DNA of 8,064 nucleotides from DASSKF01 sp035690725. GTDB lineage: Bacteria > Actinomycetota > Actinomycetes > Actinomycetales > Dermatophilaceae. The position numbers and the translations under genes were made by a program. Of this stretch, positions 5,919 to 8,064 are shown piece after piece (the first letter of the stretch is position 1; every line of letters begins with the position of its first letter). The stretch covers positions 1 through 8,064 of the forward strand of contig DASSKF010000066.1 in the NCBI GenBank assembly GCA_035690725.1. Reading direction: 5' to 3'. A model generated the notes under the pieces. The model was given only the letters and a program-made list of their open reading frames with translations, had not been told where the DNA came from and searched no databases.

Positions 5919-7412
5919 TCACGAGGCCGGGTAGGCGGTCACCCGCTGGGGGCCGACTACGACGCGAACGTCCGCGTCGTCGAACGTGGTCCCCACCGCC
6001 GGCGGTATGCCGGATGCGTCCGTGACGATCGCCCGGTCGCCGTCCGGGTGGCGCGGGCTCCACACGTCGTCGCCGTGGCGCTCGTGGACCACGTCGTCGC
6101 CGTTGTCCCAGGCGACCTCGTAGTGGAACGTGGTGTCCGCCGATTGCCAGACGACCGTGTCTCGTGCCGGTCTGCTCACGGCACCGTCGCTGACGTCGAC
6201 GAGTGCGGGGCCCTTCGAGGTCCGCACCAGGACGTGGCCGACGTCGACCAGTTCGACGAACCCGAGCTGGTTCTGCTCGACGGTCCTGGTGACGTTGCCG
6301 AGCGGCGCGGTCCACGTCCGCTTGCCGGTCGCCGGGTCCAGCCGCACCAGGTTCGCTCGGACTCCTTCTGCCTGGGGATCGCGGTCGGCGCCGCGCAGGT
6401 GCAACGTGCCGGAGCGCCACTCGCAGGCAAGGTAGGGATCGCTCTCGGCGTCAGAACCCGTCAGGTCGGGGTCACAGAAGGCACTGAGACCCTTCTGCTG
6501 CCACAGTAGGTGCCCGTCACTCTCCGCGAGGGAAAGGGTCACCGCGGCCTTCAACTGGATCGTGTCGCCGAGTGGACGCCTCCCCACGCTCCCCACGAAC
6601 GCACGCGCGCCCTCCAGGTGGTCGAAGGTCCAGCCGTAGGCCGACGAGTAGCCGGCTCCGAGCAGCGCCTCGGTGCGGATCGTCCACTTCTCGTTGCCAT
6701 GGCGCAGCAACGAGATGCTGTCGTACGGCGGGCCGCCCTCGTCACGCACCAGGCCGTCCGGGCCGAGGTCCTGGAAGTCTGATCCGGTGTCGCCGCCCAG
6801 CGATATCAAGCGTTGACGTCGCGGGTCCAACCGGAAGTCCCCGTCGATGAGGACCTCGTCGTGGTAGGTCGCGCCGTTCGCGCAGACCTGGTGCGGCTGA
6901 TCGCGGCATTCCCCGGGCATGGTGAGGAACAGGGCCTTGTCGGACCGCAGGAGCGGCTCCCCCGTGTGGCCGTTCGCCACCACGAGTCGGGCCATCTGGT
7001 AGCGCGTCGGCTGGAGGTAGACCACACGGTCGTCCACGGTCGCCACGGACAGCCCGATGCCGGGAAGCGTCCCCGACGCCGACGCCTCGTGGGACCACAA
7101 CCGCTCGCCCGTCTCCGGGTCCAGGGCCGTGATCCAGAGCGCCCGTCCGCGGTGGGTGTAGAGGACGGCGACGCCATCGACGTTCGAGACGCCGGAGACC
7201 GGGTCCAGCTTCGAGGACTGCCAGAGGGAGGCGGGCTCGGCGGACCGGGTCGCCGAGGCAGGGGAGGACGGCACACCCGACGTCCCGCCCGACGAACGGG
7301 AGGGTCCAGCATCCGTCGCCGCGGAGCCGTCCCCTGCGGCGCCACCGGCAGCCGAGCAGCCGGCCGCGAGCAGGAGAGTCAACAGAGCAGGTGTGAGGGT
7401 TCGTTTGCGCAC
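5919..7412 (-). CDS. Secreted lipoprotein with PQQ-type beta-propeller repeats
   Basis: The predicted protein has 497 residues. The N-terminus is a lipoprotein signal: basic VRKR, hydrophobic TLTPALLTLLL, then the lipobox LAAGC with Cys19 as the predicted lipidated residue. A low-complexity Gly/Ser/Ala linker (about 20-60) follows. The rest is a predicted beta-propeller with repeats of the form DPxTGxxxW: ALDPETGERLWSH (96-108), VVANGHTGEPLL (144-155), SLAESDGHLLWQQ (294-306) and VRLDPATGKRTWTAP (356-370). Cys169/Cys177 and Cys313/Cys330 could form disulfides outside the cell. No catalytic residues are recognised; ligand binding or envelope assembly are possibilities only. GTG 7412 is chosen because it places the signal peptide at the N-terminus; an upstream GTG at 7499 would add 29 residues unlike a signal. 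No Shine-Dalgarno sequence is seen. Base composition looks less GC-rich than the hem genes (63% in 6661-6720 against 80% in 1741-1800, hand counts of single 60-base lines). Confidence 0.85.
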   Translation of the reverse strand: MRKRTLTPALLTLLLAAGCSAAGGAAGDGSAATDAGPSRSSGGTSGVPSSPASATRSAEPASLWQSSKLDPVSGVSNVDGVAVLYTHRGRALWITALDPETGERLWSHEASASGTLPGIGLSVATVDDRVVYLQPTRYQMARLVVANGHTGEPLLRSDKALFLTMPGECRDQPHQVCANGATYHDEVLIDGDFRLDPRRQRLISLGGDTGSDFQDLGPDGLVRDEGGPPYDSISLLRHGNEKWTIRTEALLGAGYSSAYGWTFDHLEGARAFVGSVGRRPLGDTIQLKAAVTLSLAESDGHLLWQQKGLSAFCDPDLTGSDAESDPYLACEWRSGTLHLRGADRDPQAEGVRANLVRLDPATGKRTWTAPLGNVTRTVEQNQLGFVELVDVGHVLVRTSKGPALVDVSDGAVSRPARDTVVWQSADTTFHYEVAWDNGDDVVHERHGDDVWSPRHPDGDRAIVTDASGIPPAVGTTFDDADVRVVVGPQRVTAYPAS

Positions 7413-7432
7413 GCTTGAAGACGCTAGCGGCG
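7413..7432 (-). promoter_or_regulatory. Possible -10 element for a leaderless lipoprotein mRNA
   Basis: On the minus strand the hexamer TAGCGT (7421-7426) fits the actinomycete -10 pattern TANNNT and lies 8 bases before the GTG start at 7412. With no Shine-Dalgarno sequence in the gap, transcription starting at or near the GTG would give a leaderless mRNA, which is common in actinomycetes. No convincing -35 box stands at 17-18 bases upstream. This is inference from spacing alone. Confidence 0.3.
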
Positions 7433-7451
7433 GTTCACGGCTGTTCGACGG

Positions 7452-7460
7452 TTGTCCACA
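7452..7460 (+). promoter_or_regulatory. DnaA box (TTGTCCACA)
   Basis: The nonamer matches exactly the form TTGTCCACA favoured by actinomycete DnaA. It lies 40-48 bases upstream of the lipoprotein start, where bound DnaA could affect the promoter. It faces the second box at 7653-7661. Binding is not shown by sequence alone. Confidence 0.5.
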
Positions 7461-7557
7461 GGGGCAGGGTTCGGGCTCGCCCGTCCCCGGCGCGGGCACT
7501 CACCAGCGGCACGGCATACCGGATCGAGCGGGACGGACGGCGGCCCGGCGGGCCCGG

Positions 7558-7616
7558 GGACACGAGAGCGGGGGCGGCACCGCTCGCTGCTGAACGGTGT
7601 CGCCCCCGCTGTGTCC
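7558..7616 (+). repeat. Long GC-rich hairpin
   Basis: AGCGGGGGCGGCACCG (7567-7582) pairs with CGGTGTCGCCCCCGCT (7595-7610) over 16 bp with one G-U wobble and a 12-base loop. GGACAC (7558-7563) extends the stem by pairing with GTGTCC (7611-7616) across a 3-base bulge, giving 22 bp in total. The wobble exists only in plus-strand RNA (C-A mismatch on the other strand), yet both flanking genes are on the minus strand. It could be a terminator, a structured small RNA or a cruciform site. Confidence 0.6.
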
Positions 7617-7639
7617 AGTCTCGCCGACCGGATCGGTCC

Positions 7640-7673
7640 GGGGCGGTGACTCTGTGGACAATCTCACCGCCCC
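7640..7673. repeat. Perfect 10-bp inverted repeat
   Basis: GGGGCGGTGA (7640-7649) and TCACCGCCCC (7664-7673) are exact reverse complements around a 14-base loop. The loop contains a full DnaA box at 7653-7661. The symmetry works equally on both strands, so it may be a protein-binding or cruciform site or a bidirectional terminator. Confidence 0.6.
7653..7661 (-). promoter_or_regulatory. DnaA box (TTGTCCACA on minus strand)
   Basis: TGTGGACAA on the plus strand is the exact reverse complement of TTGTCCACA. Its centre is 201 bases from that of the other box and the two face each other. It sits wholly within the loop of the inverted repeat 7640-7673, which would display it if a cruciform formed. 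Confidence 0.5.
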
Positions 7674-7689
7674 CTCGGGAGGCCCTCCG

Positions 7690-7759
7690 TGCTCGTCCCA
7701 GGCCGGTTGCCGGCCCTCGGCCAGCGGCCTGAGCCGAGCAAAGTGGCCCGAGACGAGCA
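7690..7759 (-). repeat. 70-base hairpin repeat, copy B, probable terminator of the YceI-family gene
   Basis: Read on the minus strand, the element starts 22 bases after the YceI-family stop and has exactly the length of copy A. By hand alignment 58 of 70 positions match. The first 25 bases (from 7759 down) and the last 16 (down to 7690) are identical in both copies, and all 12 differences fall between. Here the first unit (7741-7759) pairs best with the terminal arm GGCCTGGGACGAGCA (15 bp, two wobbles), while the second unit has a G-A mismatch. The C-rich bases between stop codon and repeat also resemble those in copy A. A terminator role is inferred from position and structure. Confidence 0.8.
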
Positions 7760-7781
7760 CACCCCGGAGGGGGAGTGGGGG

Positions 7782-8064
7782 TCAGGCCTGGGCGGCCGCG
7801 CCCGCACCCTCGCCGGCGCCGGCGGTGGCCGGCTGGGCCTGCACGAGCTGGACGTCCAGGGCGATCTTGATCTTCTCGCTGACCAGCATGCTGCCGCCGT
7901 CGACGGCGACGTTCCAGGTCAGCCCCCAGTCACGGCGGTTGATCTCGGTGGTCGCCTCGAACGCCGAGCGGGTGCCGCCCCACGGGTCCGGGGTCACGCC
8001 GCCGAAGTCCAGGTCGAACACGACCGGCTTGGTGACGCCCTTGATCGTCAGGTCGCCCTCGAGG
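7782..8064 (-). CDS. YceI-family protein (N-terminal part beyond the window)
   Basis: The minus-strand frame is open from the window edge to the TGA at 7782-7784 and shows 93 C-terminal residues. It begins LEGDLTIKGVTKPV and continues with VFDLDFGGV, DPWGGTRSAFEATTEI, NRRDWGLTWNVAVDGG and MLVSEKIKIALDVQLVQA, the characteristic second half of YceI-like beta-barrels. The family binds polyisoprenoid or other amphiphilic ligands; the exact role in actinomycetes is not established. An Ala/Gly-rich tail of about 17 residues ends the protein. A GTG at 8021 falls within the conserved domain and is not the real start; at least half of the protein is missing. Confidence 0.92.
   Translation of the reverse strand, partial: LEGDLTIKGVTKPVVFDLDFGGVTPDPWGGTRSAFEATTEINRRDWGLTWNVAVDGGSMLVSEKIKIALDVQLVQAQPATAGAGEGAGAAAQA

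Larger units (their letters stand above)
7413..7781. other. Non-coding region with hairpins and two DnaA boxes
   Basis: This stretch of about 370 bases separates the YceI-family gene from the lipoprotein gene, both on the minus strand. From left to right it holds a possible lipoprotein promoter, a DnaA box (7452-7460), a 22-bp bulged hairpin (7558-7616), a 10-bp inverted repeat with a second DnaA box in its loop (7640-7673) and the inverted copy of the 70-base repeat (7690-7759). Open frames here (for example minus strand 7760-7500) show no family resemblance and seem fortuitous. Bases 7461-7557 contain nothing I can identify. Confidence 0.7.

Noticed and set aside
7431..7450. LexA/SOS-box-like GTTCAC-GGCT-GTTCGA before the lipoprotein gene
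   Set aside because: Only the GTTCGA half fits the actinomycete palindrome TCGAAC-N4-GTTCGA; the other half matches at two of six bases.
7413..7499. Longer lipoprotein from GTG 7499
   Set aside because: The added 29 residues include Cys and Pro-rich sequence ahead of the signal peptide and would bury it; GTG 7412 gives a standard lipoprotein N-terminus.
5843..7759. Composite transposon or insertion sequence
   Set aside because: The flanking repeats are only 70 bases, no transposase lies between them and no target duplication is seen, so only a non-autonomous or structural repeat can be claimed.
7500..7760. 86-codon minus-strand frame in the non-coding region
   Set aside because: It runs through three hairpin structures, has no Shine-Dalgarno sequence or family resemblance, and its only similarity is to the other repeat copy.

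Overview
The window is very GC-rich DNA from an actinomycete (Actinomycetota). The gene order rex-hemA-hemC-hemD(fused to a methylase domain)-hemB is typical of that phylum. The wording of the HemD and YceI proteins suggests Nocardioidaceae or a near relative; this family-level placement is an impression from memory and was not tested.

Region 1 (1-5824, plus strand) is a tightly packed tetrapyrrole operon. It opens with the 3' part of rex, an NADH/NAD+-sensing repressor. A 52-base gap follows, containing a possible 19-codon mini-ORF whose ends overlap the rex stop and the hemA start. Then come hemA (glutamyl-tRNA reductase), hemC (hydroxymethylbilane synthase), a fused uroporphyrinogen-III methylase/synthase (hemD) and hemB (5-aminolevulinate dehydratase). 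Successive hem genes overlap by 4, 4 and 1 bases, so translation is probably coupled. HemA makes glutamate-1-semialdehyde, HemB condenses two ALA to porphobilinogen, HemC polymerises four of these, and HemD closes the ring to uroporphyrinogen III. The aminomutase HemL, which links HemA to HemB, is not in this window.

Region 2 (5825-7781) holds one minus-strand gene for a secreted beta-propeller lipoprotein, convergent with hemB, with about 370 bases of non-coding DNA upstream. A 70-base hairpin-forming repeat lies on each side of this gene, in opposite orientations: one copy just after the hemB stop, the other just after the stop of the next minus-strand gene. The copies have equal length, invariant outer arms and a variable loop. 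The non-coding stretch also holds two exact TTGTCCACA DnaA-box sequences facing each other, one of them in the loop of a perfect 10-bp inverted repeat, and a second, longer hairpin.

Region 3 (7782-8064, minus strand) is the C-terminal part of a YceI-family protein whose start lies beyond the window.

The coding genes are well understood families. The least explained material is the paired 70-base element, the DnaA-box/hairpin intergenic region and the mini-ORF before hemA. No CRISPR array, tRNA, rRNA or transposase gene was seen.
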